DNA of 64,000 nt, taken from assembly GCA_040216885.1 (NCBI GenBank), contig JAVJOG010000022.1:124001-188000 (forward strand), written 5' to 3'. Positions 34,204 through 42,153 of this stretch are shown one piece after another (position 1 is the first letter of the stretch; each line of letters starts with the position of its first letter). Source of the DNA: Parvibaculum sp040216885. Its GTDB lineage: Bacteria; Pseudomonadota; Alphaproteobacteria; Parvibaculales; Parvibaculaceae. A program made the position numbers and the translations under genes. The notes under the pieces were generated by a model that ran no database searches, was not told where the DNA came from, and saw only the letters and a list, made by a program, of their open reading frames with translations.

Positions 34204-34317
34204 GGTGGGGCTCCTCGGATCGAAAGTTCTTACGTTGACCTACCCTTGTCGCCGGGTAAATTCAATCGGCATATGCGGCCCCGGGCAAGCCGTATGCAGC
34301 CCGGCGGGAGCGAAACC

Positions 34318-34890
34318 ATGATATGGAAACGAATTTTCGGGCGCCAGCGCGGCGAGGAGGAGGCCTTTTCGCTGTACCGGGCGGTGGTGGCGCAGGCGCG
34401 CCTGCCGGCGTTTTACCTCCATGGCGGCGTTCCCGACACGATCGAAGGCCGATTCGAGATGGTTTCTCTGCATGTCTTCCTGGTTCTGCGGCGGCTGCGC
34501 GGCGGGGGAGCGGAGGGCCGTGCGCTCGGTCAACGGGTTTTCAACGTGCTTTTCGACGATATGGACCAGACCTTGCGCGAGATGGGTGTCGGCGACCTGT
34601 CGGTCGGCAAGAAGATCAAGGCGCTGGCCTCGTCCTTCTATGGTCGAATCGGCGCCTACGAGGACGGATTGCGCGCCGATGGCGACGCAGTACTGGCGGA
34701 CGCGATTGCCCGCAATGTGTTCGGGGAACCGGCCATGACGGATCGCGCGGCGGTGCTCGCCGGCTATGTGCGGCGTTGCGATGCCGTTCTCGCTGCGCAG
34801 CCCGCCGGCGACATTGTTGCCGGCAGCGTCGTGTTCGCGGCGCCGCCAGCAGCAACCGGCGCCGCGGCAACGCATGTTGCCGGAGGCTGA
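34318..34890 (+). CDS. Ubiquinol-cytochrome c chaperone family protein (CBP3-like)
   Basis: A 190-residue protein of the family related to mitochondrial Cbp3, which assists assembly of the cytochrome bc1 complex; its bacterial role is less clear. The typical features are YRAVVAQARLPAFYLHGGVP, TIEGRFEMVSLHVFLVLRRL and FDDMDQTLREMGVGDLSVGK followed by KKIKALASSFYGRIGAYE. The ATG at 34318 (MIWKRIFGR) has GGGAG upstream; frames open further upstream have no similarity. It begins a co-directional run: chaperone, yceD-like, plsX, fabH, ihfA, merR-type. Confidence 0.9.
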   Translation: MIWKRIFGRQRGEEEAFSLYRAVVAQARLPAFYLHGGVPDTIEGRFEMVSLHVFLVLRRLRGGGAEGRALGQRVFNVLFDDMDQTLREMGVGDLSVGKKIKALASSFYGRIGAYEDGLRADGDAVLADAIARNVFGEPAMTDRAAVLAGYVRRCDAVLAAQPAGDIVAGSVVFAAPPAATGAAATHVAGG

Positions 34891-34893
34891 GAC

Positions 34894-35460
34894 GTGACGC
34901 CCGTGTCGTCGTCCTTACCCACTCCGGAATTCAGCCTGAAGCTCGCCGCAAAGGATGTGCCTCCATCCGGCACGACCATCGAGTTCAGCGCCGATGCCGA
35001 AACATGCACGGCGCTGGCGCGGCGTCTCGGTATTCTCGAACTGCAAGGCCTCAGGGGAACAGCAAAAGTCAGGCCGTTTCGCAAGCACGGATTGACTGCT
35101 GATTGCCGTTTCAAGGCGACAGTCATCCAGGCTTGCGTGGTGACGCTGGATCCCGTGACGCAGCAGGTCGACGAACGCTTTACGCGGCGCTGGCTGCCCG
35201 AGCATCCAAACGAACCGGATGCCGGCATCGAGGCCCGCGAGGTGCTGATCGAGGCTGAAAGCGAGGATGCGCCCGAACCGATGGCCGGCGGCGCGGTCGA
35301 CATCGGCGAGGCCGTCGCGGAAGAGCTGGCGCTGGCGATCGATCCTTATCCCCGCGTACCGGGCGTCGCGTACGATCTGCCGCCCGAGGCTGCCGAAGAC
35401 GCTGCGGAAGAGCGGCCGAATCCCTTTACTGTATTGGAAAAACTCAAGAAAAATGATTGA
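34894..35460 (+). CDS. DUF177 (YceD) family protein
   Basis: A 188-residue protein starting at GTG three bases after the chaperone stop, with GGAGG in the chaperone's end. The family core is visible in the middle: CTALARRLGILELQGLRGTA, DCRFKATVIQACVVTLDPVT and VDERFTRRWLP, with an acidic C-terminal half and PFTVLEKLKKND at the end. YceD proteins are linked to 23S rRNA maturation and 50S assembly. In many bacteria rpmF (L32) follows; here the 111-base gap before plsX is too short for it, so rpmF must be elsewhere. Confidence 0.9.
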   Translation: MTPVSSSLPTPEFSLKLAAKDVPPSGTTIEFSADAETCTALARRLGILELQGLRGTAKVRPFRKHGLTADCRFKATVIQACVVTLDPVTQQVDERFTRRWLPEHPNEPDAGIEAREVLIEAESEDAPEPMAGGAVDIGEAVAEELALAIDPYPRVPGVAYDLPPEAAEDAAEERPNPFTVLEKLKKND

Positions 35461-35571
35461 TCGCGAAAAATATCCGTCCGCATCTGCCTATTGTCTCGCA
35501 TCGTCAACCTTGTATCTTCTGGGCGCGCGCCGGCTGGCGGCGGGCGCAGACATTTGAAAAAGGGCGCCCGG

Positions 35572-36657
35572 GTGACACGAGGCCTAACCATAGCGCTGGA
35601 CGGCATGGGCGGAGACCACGGCCCCGCGACCGTTATCGGCGGTGCCGAAATTGCGTCGATTCGTCACCCCGATGTCCGGTTTCTGATCTACGGCAACGCG
35701 GCCGAAATCGAGCCGCTGCTCGAGAAGCATCCGCGCGTAGCGTCGGTGAGCGAAATCATCCACACCGATGTTGCTGTTTCGATGAACGACAAGCCGAGCC
35801 AGGCGCTGCGTCGTGGCCGCAAGACGAGCAGCATGTGGCTTGCCATCGACGCGGTGAAAGAAGGCCGGGCGCAGGTTGCGGTGTCGGCGGGAAATACCGG
35901 CGCGCTGATGGCGATGTCGAAAGTGATCCTGAAGACGATGCCGAATGTCGAACGGCCGGCGCTGGCGGCGCTCTGGCCGACGGCGCGGGGCGAAAGCGTG
36001 GTGCTCGATCTCGGCGCGACGATCGGACCCGATGCGGCGCAGCTCGTTCAGTTCGCGGTCATGGGCGAAGCCTTTGCGCGGGTGATCTTCAACCTCGAAC
36101 GCCCCTCTGTCGGTTTGCTCAATATCGGCGAAGAGGAAGTGAAAGGCACCGAGCAAGTCAAGGACGCCGCGCAGATGTTGCGTGCCGCGCGGTTGCCAAT
36201 GTTGTTCCACGGTTTCGTCGAGGGAGACGACATTGCCAAGGGTACGGTCGATGTGGTCGTGACAGACGGATATACGGGCAACATCGCGCTGAAGACGGCC
36301 GAAGGGACCGCGCGTCTGATCATGGATTATTTGCGTGCCGCCATTGCCGGTTCTCTGATGGCGCGCATCGGCTATGTCTTTGCACAAGGCGCGTTCAGGG
36401 CGCTTGCCAAGAAGCTCGATCCCCGCGCTTCGAACGGCGCGGTCTTTCTTGGCCTCAATGGGCTTGTCGTCAAAAGCCATGGCGGTACGGATGCGACGGG
36501 CTTTGCATCCGCGGTCGATGTTGCCGTCGATGTCGCCTCAGCCGATCTCGTCAGCAAGATTATCGCCGACCTAAACCTGATCGCCGGGTTTGGAACCGGC
36601 GCAACCGGCCAGGGCGAACACACAAAAACACCGGCATCCGAGGCAGTTCTTTCGTGA
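35572..36657 (+). CDS. plsX: Phosphate acyltransferase PlsX
   Basis: A 361-residue enzyme making acyl-phosphate from acyl-ACP for phospholipid synthesis. TIALDGMGGDHGPATVIGG at the N-terminus, AVSAGNTGALMAMSKVILKT, GEEEVKGTEQVKDA and VVVTDGYTGNIALKTAEGTA are family hallmarks. I choose the GTG at 35572 (AAGGG upstream), where similarity begins; the frame is open 27 codons further up. The stop overlaps the fabH start by four bases. Confidence 0.94.
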   Translation: MTRGLTIALDGMGGDHGPATVIGGAEIASIRHPDVRFLIYGNAAEIEPLLEKHPRVASVSEIIHTDVAVSMNDKPSQALRRGRKTSSMWLAIDAVKEGRAQVAVSAGNTGALMAMSKVILKTMPNVERPALAALWPTARGESVVLDLGATIGPDAAQLVQFAVMGEAFARVIFNLERPSVGLLNIGEEEVKGTEQVKDAAQMLRAARLPMLFHGFVEGDDIAKGTVDVVVTDGYTGNIALKTAEGTARLIMDYLRAAIAGSLMARIGYVFAQGAFRALAKKLDPRASNGAVFLGLNGLVVKSHGGTDATGFASAVDVAVDVASADLVSKIIADLNLIAGFGTGATGQGEHTKTPASEAVLS

Positions 36658-37631
36658 GTACAATCAGGACAATTGTAGCGGGCACGGGGAGCTATCTGCC
36701 GGCCCGGGTGATGACCAACGGCGATTTGTCGAAGGTCGTCGATACGACCGATGAGTGGATTGTCGAGCGGACCGGCATTCACAGCCGGCATATCGCAGCC
36801 GATGGCGAGCTGACGTCGCATCTGGCGCTGGCGGCGGCGCGGGCGGCGATTGCCGATGCCGGCATCGACGCGCAGGAGATCGACACGATCATTCTGGCGA
36901 CGACGACGCCCGACAACACGTTTCCGGCGACCGCGGTCACGGTGCAGGCCGATCTCGGCCTCCATCACGGTGCGGCCTTCGACATCCAGGCGGTCTGTTC
37001 GGGCTTCGTCTATGCGCTGACCATTGCCGATACCTTCATCCGCACCGGGCAGTCGAAGACCGCGCTGGTGATCGGCGCCGAGACCTTTTCGCGGCTGCTC
37101 GACTGGACCGACCGCACGACCTGCGTGCTGTTCGGTGACGGCGCGGGGGCCGTGGTCGTCAAGGGCGCAGAGGGCGAGGGAACGAATGCCGATCGCGGTA
37201 TCCTGACCGCGCATCTCCATTCCGACGGGCGCTACAAGGACAAGCTCTATGTCGATGGCGGGCCGTCCTCGACGCAGTCGACGGGCCATGTCCGGATGGA
37301 AGGACGCGAGGTTTTCCGCCATGCGGTGGTCAATATCGCCGAGGCGATCAACGAATCGCTGGCGGCGACCGGCCTGAGCGCCGACGATATCGACTGGTTC
37401 GTGCCGCATCAGGCCAACAAGCGGATTCTCGATGGTACGGCCAAGCGGATCGGCCTGCCGCCGGAGAAGGTGGTGCTGACGGTGGCCGAGCAGGGCAATA
37501 CCTCGGCGGCATCGGTGCCGCTGGCCTTCGACACGGCGGTCCGGGACGGCCGGATCAAGAAGGGCGATCTCGTGTTGCTCGAGGCGATGGGCGGCGGGTT
37601 TACCTGGGGATCTCTGCTGCTGCGATTCTAG
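36654..37631 (+). CDS. fabH: 3-oxoacyl-[acyl-carrier-protein] synthase III
   Basis: A 325-residue thiolase-fold enzyme that starts fatty-acid elongation by condensing acetyl-CoA with malonyl-ACP. The catalytic triad is visible: Cys in FDIQAVCSGFVYAL (about residue 113), His in DWFVPHQANKRIL (about 251) and Asn in EQGNTSAASVPLA (about 281). The start is GTG inside the plsX stop (GTGA). It is translated with plsX and followed 104 bases later by ihfA. Confidence 0.96.
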   Translation: MSTIRTIVAGTGSYLPARVMTNGDLSKVVDTTDEWIVERTGIHSRHIAADGELTSHLALAAARAAIADAGIDAQEIDTIILATTTPDNTFPATAVTVQADLGLHHGAAFDIQAVCSGFVYALTIADTFIRTGQSKTALVIGAETFSRLLDWTDRTTCVLFGDGAGAVVVKGAEGEGTNADRGILTAHLHSDGRYKDKLYVDGGPSSTQSTGHVRMEGREVFRHAVVNIAEAINESLAATGLSADDIDWFVPHQANKRILDGTAKRIGLPPEKVVLTVAEQGNTSAASVPLAFDTAVRDGRIKKGDLVLLEAMGGGFTWGSLLLRF

Positions 37632-37735
37632 GGCAGGCGTCAAATTAGCACTTGAATAAAATCCGCCATCCCATTGATATTGACGGGTTTCCTGGGGAGC
37701 AATAGGCTTCGGTTGAAACTACAGAGGTGGAGGCC

Positions 37736-38053
37736 ATGGGGGAAACTGTGACGCGCGCGCATCTGAGCGAGGCGGTCTATCAGGAAGTCGGGTTGTCGCG
37801 GAACGAGTCCACCGAGCTCGTGGAGCTGGTGCTGTCGCAGATCGCGGACAGCCTGGCGCAGGGCGACACCGTGAAGCTGTCGTCGTTCGGATCGTTCTCG
37901 GTACGGAAGAAGGGCGGCCGCATGGGCCGTAACCCGAAAACCGGCGAGGAAGTGCCGATCAAGCCGCGGCGTGTGCTGGTGTTCCGCCCGAGCCATGTGC
38001 TCAAGGAACGCATCAACGGGGCGCTGAACGGCAAGTCGGCGGCGGCCGACTGA
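37736..38053 (+). CDS. ihfA: Integration host factor subunit alpha
   Basis: A 105-residue DNA-bending protein of the HU/IHF family. The beta-arm and DNA-contacting segments are KLSSFGSFSVRKKGGRMGRN and PKTGEEVPIKPRRVLVFRPS. The position after fabH and before the merR-type gene is the standard alphaproteobacterial context for ihfA. ATG 37736 is preceded by GAGGTGGAGG; an ATG three codons upstream lies inside that site and is less likely. Confidence 0.95.
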   Translation: MGETVTRAHLSEAVYQEVGLSRNESTELVELVLSQIADSLAQGDTVKLSSFGSFSVRKKGGRMGRNPKTGEEVPIKPRRVLVFRPSHVLKERINGALNGKSAAAD

Positions 38054-38072
38054 GCGGCGGCGGGCGAGGCAA

Positions 38073-38594
38073 TTGAGCAGATCCGCGTTCATCCATCGGA
38101 TTGGAGAAGGCCAGCAGGGACCTGATTTGACGATACAAAAGTCAGCGGACGCCTTTCGTACAATCAGCGAGGTCGCGGCCGAGCTCGATGTGCCGCAGCA
38201 TGTATTGCGTTTCTGGGAGAGCAAGTTCAACCAGATCAGGCCGCTGAAGCGCGGTGGCGGCAGGCGCTATTACCGGCCCGAGGATGTGGACCTGCTGCGC
38301 GGCGTCCGGACGCTGCTCTACAATGACGGCTACACGATCAAGGGCGTCCAGAAAGTCTTTCGGGAACAAGGCGTTAAGTTCGTCACCGAGACCGGCAAGG
38401 GCATGGTCGACGCATCTGTCGCGGAGCTTGCGCGCGAGGCGGTGGAGCGCGGCGAACAGGACGAGCGCGACGGACCGGCGCGTCCGATCGGCGCGCGCGG
38501 CCGCAAGCAGCTTGCGGCGGTGCTGGAAGACCTGATTTCGCTCAAGGACGAGATCGATGAGACGCTGTGGGCCGACGAGGAAGAGGAAGGCTAA
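38073..38594 (+). CDS. MerR family transcriptional regulator (alphaproteobacterial ihfA-linked type)
   Basis: A MerR-type protein, 173 residues from TTG 38073 or 155 residues from TTG 38127, the latter with AGGGA well placed. Family similarity begins at FRTISEVAAELDVPQHVLRF, then WESKFNQIRPLKRGGGRRYY (helix-turn-helix and wing) and DVDLLRGVRTLLYNDGYTIK. There is no C-terminal cysteine cluster for metals; the end is acidic and glutamate-rich. It sits 19 bases after ihfA, an arrangement conserved widely; its regulon is unknown to me. Confidence 0.88.
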   Translation: MSRSAFIHRIGEGQQGPDLTIQKSADAFRTISEVAAELDVPQHVLRFWESKFNQIRPLKRGGGRRYYRPEDVDLLRGVRTLLYNDGYTIKGVQKVFREQGVKFVTETGKGMVDASVAELAREAVERGEQDERDGPARPIGARGRKQLAAVLEDLISLKDEIDETLWADEEEEG

Positions 38595-38633
38595 GGGCCT
38601 TCAAAAATAACGGAAAAAGGCCGGTTTGAGCCG

Positions 38634-38662
38634 TTGCCGCGATGGGGGCGCGCGTCTATAGT
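38634..38662 (+). promoter_or_regulatory. Promoter of tRNA-Pro
   Basis: TTGCCG (38634-38639), 17-base spacer, TATAGT (38657-38662); the tRNA begins 34 bases later. GC-rich DNA follows the -10, as usual for stable RNA promoters. Confidence 0.65.
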
Positions 38663-38696
38663 CCGCGCCGCCCGAGGGGTTCGCTCCTCGTCCGGT

Positions 38697-38773
38697 CGGA
38701 GCGTAGCGCAGCCCGGTAGCGCACTTGTCTGGGGGACAAGGGGTCGTCGGTTCGAATCCGGCCGCTCCGACCA
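38697..38773 (+). tRNA. tRNA-Pro (anticodon GGG)
   Basis: A 77-base tRNA with encoded CCA. Acceptor stem CGGAGCG pairs with CGCTCCG; discriminator A. The anticodon stem CTTGT/ACAAG encloses the loop CTGGGGG, giving GGG at positions 34-36. The T arm has TTCGAAT. It reads CCC (and CCU) proline codons. Confidence 0.96.
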
Positions 38774-38802
38774 TTTATTGCCACGCTACAAGGAGTTAGC
38801 CG

Positions 38803-38886
38803 ATGATCGACGCCATTCTTCAGATCGTTCTTTTCATCGTCGTCATCTTCGAGGTCAACAAGGTCGTGACAGGCCGCTTCGGCTGA
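38803..38886 (+). CDS. Putative 27-residue membrane peptide
   Basis: A 28-codon frame including the stop, starting ATG 38803, with AAGGAG seven bases upstream (38790-38795), an ideal ribosome site. The predicted peptide begins MIDAILQIVLFIVVIFEVNK and ends VVTGRFG: one hydrophobic helix with an acidic start and basic end, the profile of small inner-membrane peptides. Third codon positions are strongly C/G, like real genes here. It begins 29 bases after tRNA-Pro and could be on the same transcript. I do not recognise the family. Confidence 0.55.
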   Translation: MIDAILQIVLFIVVIFEVNKVVTGRFG

Positions 38887-39011
38887 AACGGCTCTTCCGG
38901 CGTTCGGCTGTCATCGAACTGTCAAAAAACTGTCACAAATCTGTCACGGGCGCTTCGGCGCGTGCTGCGGATGGCCCTCGAGGGCGGGGATAAAAATACT
39001 TGTCCCCGGTT

Positions 39012-39227
39012 TCAGGCCACGTCGGGACGGACCATCCAGACGATCAGATATTTCGCCGGGAAGGCCCAGGCGACACCCGCCGTCAGGTAGTAGAAAAACT
39101 GCACCGCGCCGTTCTCCGGCAGATGCCCGCTGACCGCAATCGTCATCACCAGAAACGAATAAAGCGTCAGGCCGATCAACAGCACGACGGTGCCGATCAG
39201 TTTGCGCGTGCGGATGCCGAGACGCAT
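39012..39227 (-). CDS. DUF2842 family membrane protein
   Basis: A 71-residue protein with two membrane helices: RKLIGTVVLLIGLTLYSFLV and VQFFYYLTAGVAWAFPAKYL, ending in LIVWMVRP. This is the DUF2842 family of alphaproteobacteria, function unknown. GGAG is five bases before the ATG. It is divergent from ctaA (140 bases apart), and the two are often neighbours, so a link to respiratory assembly is possible but unproven. Confidence 0.85.
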   Translation of the reverse strand: MRLGIRTRKLIGTVVLLIGLTLYSFLVMTIAVSGHLPENGAVQFFYYLTAGVAWAFPAKYLIVWMVRPDVA

Positions 39228-39367
39228 GGGAACTCCGAAATGGCCGGGCGGAACAACGAGGCCTTTCGATTAGCCCATCCGGACGCGCCTGCATAGACCG
39301 GCGCGGCGAGGCGTCGCGGGCCGGGTGGGCTAGGCGCGGGCGGCCCCAGCGGCTATTCCTAAGGTCC

Positions 39368-40402
39368 ATGAGCCTTCTGTCCCGGATCAATGCCGCCGAA
39401 CGCAGCGACGCCGACCGTCGCGCCATCGCGATATGGCTCGGATGCGTCGCCGCACTCGTCTTCATCATGGTGGTGGTGGGCGGGCTGACGCGGCTGACCG
39501 AGAGCGGGCTGTCGATCACCGAGTGGAAGCCCGTGACCGGCGCCTTGCCGCCGATGAGCGAGGAACACTGGCAGGCCGAATTCGATCTCTATCGCCAGAT
39601 CCCGCAATACCAGCTCATCAACAAGGGTATGTCGCTTGCCGCGTTCAAGACGATCTACTGGTGGGAGTGGAGCCATCGCTTTCTCGGACGGCTGATCGGG
39701 CTTGCGTTCTTTGTGCCTTTCGTCTGGTTTCTCGTGACGCGGCGCGTCGAGCGGGCGCTGCTGCCGCGGCTTGCCGGGCTGTTCGTGCTGGGCGGCATGC
39801 AGGGCGTGCTCGGCTGGTGGATGGTGATGAGCGGGCTGACCGAGCGGACCGAGGTCAGCCAGTACCGGCTGGCGGCGCATCTGGGGCTGGCGACGCTCAT
39901 CTATGGCGCGCTGGTCTGGACGGTACTCGATCTCACGCGCGGCAAGGCGACGCGAGCGCTTGGCGGCATCGCCAAGGCGGCGCTGGCGCTGGTCATCTTC
40001 GTCTTTCTACAGACGATCCTCGGCGCTTTCGTGGCGGGCTTGCGGGCCGGCGCCGTCTACAACACCTGGCCGTTGATGGACGGCGCATGGCTGCCGGACG
40101 GGCTGCTGCGCATGTCGCCGCTCTGGCACAATCTTTTCGAGAACCATCTGACCGTGCAGTTCCAGCACCGGATCGCAGCCTATCTCTTGTTGCTGGCGGC
40201 GCTGTGGCACTGGTTCGCGGCGCGCAAGACGGCGGCGGCGCAAGGGGCGGGGCTGTTGCTGCTCGCAATTATCTTGCAGGCAATGCTCGGCATCTGGACG
40301 GTGTTGTGGGTCGTGCCGATCCCGCTCGGCGCGGCGCATCAGGCCGGCGCGCTGATCGTGCTGACGGTGGCGCTGTGGCATGCGCACCGGGCGATGCGGT
40401 AG
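39368..40402 (+). CDS. ctaA: Haem A synthase (COX15/CtaA family)
   Basis: A 344-residue, eight-helix inner-membrane enzyme oxidising the C8 methyl of haem O to the formyl of haem A for aa3-type oxidases. VVGGLTRLTESGLSITEWKP, WWEWSHRFLGRLIGLAFFVP (with the His-Arg pair) and QFQHRIAAYLLLLAALWHWF are family signatures; conserved histidines of the haem sites lie in these and in IPLGAAHQAGALIVLTVALW. Type 2 enzymes like this one lack the extracellular cysteine pair. The gene converges with metY across a repeat region. Confidence 0.95.
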   Translation: MSLLSRINAAERSDADRRAIAIWLGCVAALVFIMVVVGGLTRLTESGLSITEWKPVTGALPPMSEEHWQAEFDLYRQIPQYQLINKGMSLAAFKTIYWWEWSHRFLGRLIGLAFFVPFVWFLVTRRVERALLPRLAGLFVLGGMQGVLGWWMVMSGLTERTEVSQYRLAAHLGLATLIYGALVWTVLDLTRGKATRALGGIAKAALALVIFVFLQTILGAFVAGLRAGAVYNTWPLMDGAWLPDGLLRMSPLWHNLFENHLTVQFQHRIAAYLLLLAALWHWFAARKTAAAQGAGLLLLAIILQAMLGIWTVLWVVPIPLGAAHQAGALIVLTVALWHAHRAMR

Positions 40403-40422
40403 GGGTGTGGGATTTCCCGGGA

Positions 40423-40518
40423 CGTCATTGCGAGGAGCGATAGCGACGAAGCAACCCAGAGAGCCGCAGATGCCGAATTTTCGGCTCTCTGGGTTGCTTC
40501 GCTTCGCTCGCAATGACG
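40423..40518. repeat. 96-bp inverted-repeat element
   Basis: A long near-perfect hairpin: CGTCATTGCGAGGAGCGATA at the left end is matched by a complementary right end finishing CTCGCAATGACG, with a central stem GAGAGCCG/CGGCTCTC around a 15-base loop. It lies between the convergent ctaA and metY genes. It is the CGTCATTGCGAGGAGCG type of dispersed palindromic repeat seen in many proteobacteria. Confidence 0.85.
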
Positions 40519-40561
40519 AGGTTGGAAAAGCGAGGCAGGCACAAGCGCAGCATGTGTCGCG

Positions 40562-40630
40562 CCCCCTCACCCTTCCGCCATCTGACGATGGCTCCTTCCC
40601 TCTCCCCGGAGGGGAGAGGGAAAAGGGGAC
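40562..40630. repeat. GC-rich hairpin repeat (CCTCACCC type)
   Basis: CCCCTCACCCTTCCGCC begins a second intergenic repeat whose core is a perfect hairpin CCCTCTCCCC-GG-A-GGGGAGAGGG at 40598-40620, followed by AAAAGGGGAC. It lies directly before the metY stop and may act as a bidirectional terminator between convergent genes. Confidence 0.7.
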
Positions 40631-40638
40631 TCGCTCCT

Positions 40639-41913
40639 CTACGCTCCCAACGCCTGTTCGAGGTCGGCGATGATGTCGGCGGGGTCTTCGAGGCCGACCG
40701 AGAGGCGGACGACGTCGGGGCCGGCGCCGGCGGACTTCTGTTGATCCTCCGTCAACTGACGATGCGTCGTCGATGAGGGATGGATGATCAGGCTGCGGGT
40801 GTCGCCGACATTGGCGAGGTGGCTCAGCAGCTCGACCTTGCCGACGAGCTCGACGCCCGCCTCGTAGCCGCCCTTGACGCCGAAGGTGAAGACGGCGCCG
40901 GCGCCTTTCGGCGAATATTTCTTCATCAGCTTGTTGAAGGGATCGCTGTCGAGGCCGGCATAGGAGACCCATGTGACCTTGGGGTGGTCCTTCAGGAACT
41001 TCGCGACCTTCAGCGCCGAGTCCGAATGGCGCTGCATGCGGAGCGGCAGGGTTTCGATGCCGGTCAGGATCATGAAGGCGTTGAAGGGCGAGATGGCGGG
41101 GCCGAGATCGCGCAGGCCCAGCACGCGGCAGGCAATCGCGAAGGCGATGGGGCCGAAGGTCTCGGCGATTTTCAGGCCGTGATAGGAGGCGCAAGGCTCG
41201 GTCATGGTCTTGTATTTTCCTGACTTCACCCAATCGAACTTGCCGCTGTCGACGATGATGCCGCCCATCGAATTGCCGTGGCCGCCGAGGAACTTGGTCG
41301 CCGAGTGAACGACGATGTCGGCGCCGTGTTCGATCGGCCGGCAGAGATAGGGCGAGGCCAGCGTGTTGTCGACGATGAGGGGCACGCCCGCGTCATGCGC
41401 GATTTTCGCAATCGCCGCGATGTCCATGACGATGCCGCCCGGATTGGCGAGGCTTTCGATGAAGACGGCCTTGGTCTTCGGACCGATGGCGGATTTGATC
41501 GAAGCCGGGTCGGTGCCGTCGGCCCAATCGACGTCCCAGCCGAACTTCTTGAAGGAGTGGCCGAACTGGTTGATCGAGCCGCCATAAAGCTGCTTGACGG
41601 CAACGAAGCGGTCGCCGGGTTCGAGCAGGGTGTGGAAGGCCAGCATCTGCGCCGCGTGACCGGAGGCGACGGCGAGCGCCGCCGTGCCGCCTTCGAGCGC
41701 CGCGACGCGCTCTTCGAGCACGGCGGTCGTCGGGTTGGTGATGCGGGTATAGATGTTGCCGAAGGCCTGAAGGCCGAAAAGCGAGGCTGCGTGATCGACA
41801 TCGTCGAAGACGAAGGAGGTCGTCTGATAGATCGGCGTGGCGCGGGCGCCGGTGGTCGGGTCGGGCTTGGCGCCGGCATGGATCGCGAGGGTGTCGAATT
41901 TGCGGTCGGTCAT
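40639..41913 (-). CDS. metY: O-acetylhomoserine aminocarboxypropyltransferase / cysteine synthase family
   Basis: A 424-residue PLP enzyme. GARATPIYQTTSFVFDDVDH, NIYTRITNPTTAVLEERVAA and the PLP-lysine segment VVHSATKFLGGHGNSMGGII identify the O-acetylhomoserine sulfhydrylase branch, which makes homocysteine from O-acetylhomoserine and sulfide. The C-terminal SLIIHPSSTTHRQLTEDQQ is characteristic. The ATG at 41913 has GAGG six bases upstream; the frame is open upstream through a repeat element, which is not coding. Confidence 0.94.
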   Translation of the reverse strand: MTDRKFDTLAIHAGAKPDPTTGARATPIYQTTSFVFDDVDHAASLFGLQAFGNIYTRITNPTTAVLEERVAALEGGTAALAVASGHAAQMLAFHTLLEPGDRFVAVKQLYGGSINQFGHSFKKFGWDVDWADGTDPASIKSAIGPKTKAVFIESLANPGGIVMDIAAIAKIAHDAGVPLIVDNTLASPYLCRPIEHGADIVVHSATKFLGGHGNSMGGIIVDSGKFDWVKSGKYKTMTEPCASYHGLKIAETFGPIAFAIACRVLGLRDLGPAISPFNAFMILTGIETLPLRMQRHSDSALKVAKFLKDHPKVTWVSYAGLDSDPFNKLMKKYSPKGAGAVFTFGVKGGYEAGVELVGKVELLSHLANVGDTRSLIIHPSSTTHRQLTEDQQKSAGAGPDVVRLSVGLEDPADIIADLEQALGA

Positions 41914-41958
41914 TTGAAGCCTCGTTTGTTTTCTTCGTTTCGACTCTTTTTCATAGTC

Positions 41959-42124
41959 GTCATTGCCGGACTTGATCCGGCAATCCAGAAGGCGCGGCAC
42001 GCGCCGTCTCGCTTCGCAAGAATCTTCGCTTAAGTGGCACGTACAGGAGGCGAAGATTCTTTCGAAGACAGACGCCGCCTTGCGGCGGCTTCTGGACCCC
42101 CGGGTCAAGCCCGGGGGTGACAAT
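41959..42124. repeat. Composite palindromic intergenic repeat, copy A
   Basis: About 166 bases: a left hairpin GTCATTGCCGGACTTGATCC with its complement and CAGAAGG, a central hairpin built on GAATCTTCG/CGAAGATTC, and a right end CGCCGCCTTGCGGCGG, CTTCTGGACCCCCGGGTC and GTGACAA. The same parts occur in opposite orientation at 59181-59339 and half of them at 48929-48980. It lies between the CoA-binding gene and metY, both on the minus strand. Confidence 0.85.
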
Positions 42125-42153
42125 AAAAGGGATGAGGGGTCGCGCGATCAAGG

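Noticed and set aside
35461..35571. rpmF (L32) between the yceD-like gene and plsX
   Set aside because: The gap is 111 bases, too short for L32, and no such frame is present.
40423..40630. A CRISPR array
   Set aside because: The repeats are two different inverted-repeat elements, not regularly spaced direct repeats with unique spacers.
41959..42124. An insertion sequence remnant
   Set aside because: No transposase frame or target duplication; the element recurs as a non-coding palindromic repeat.
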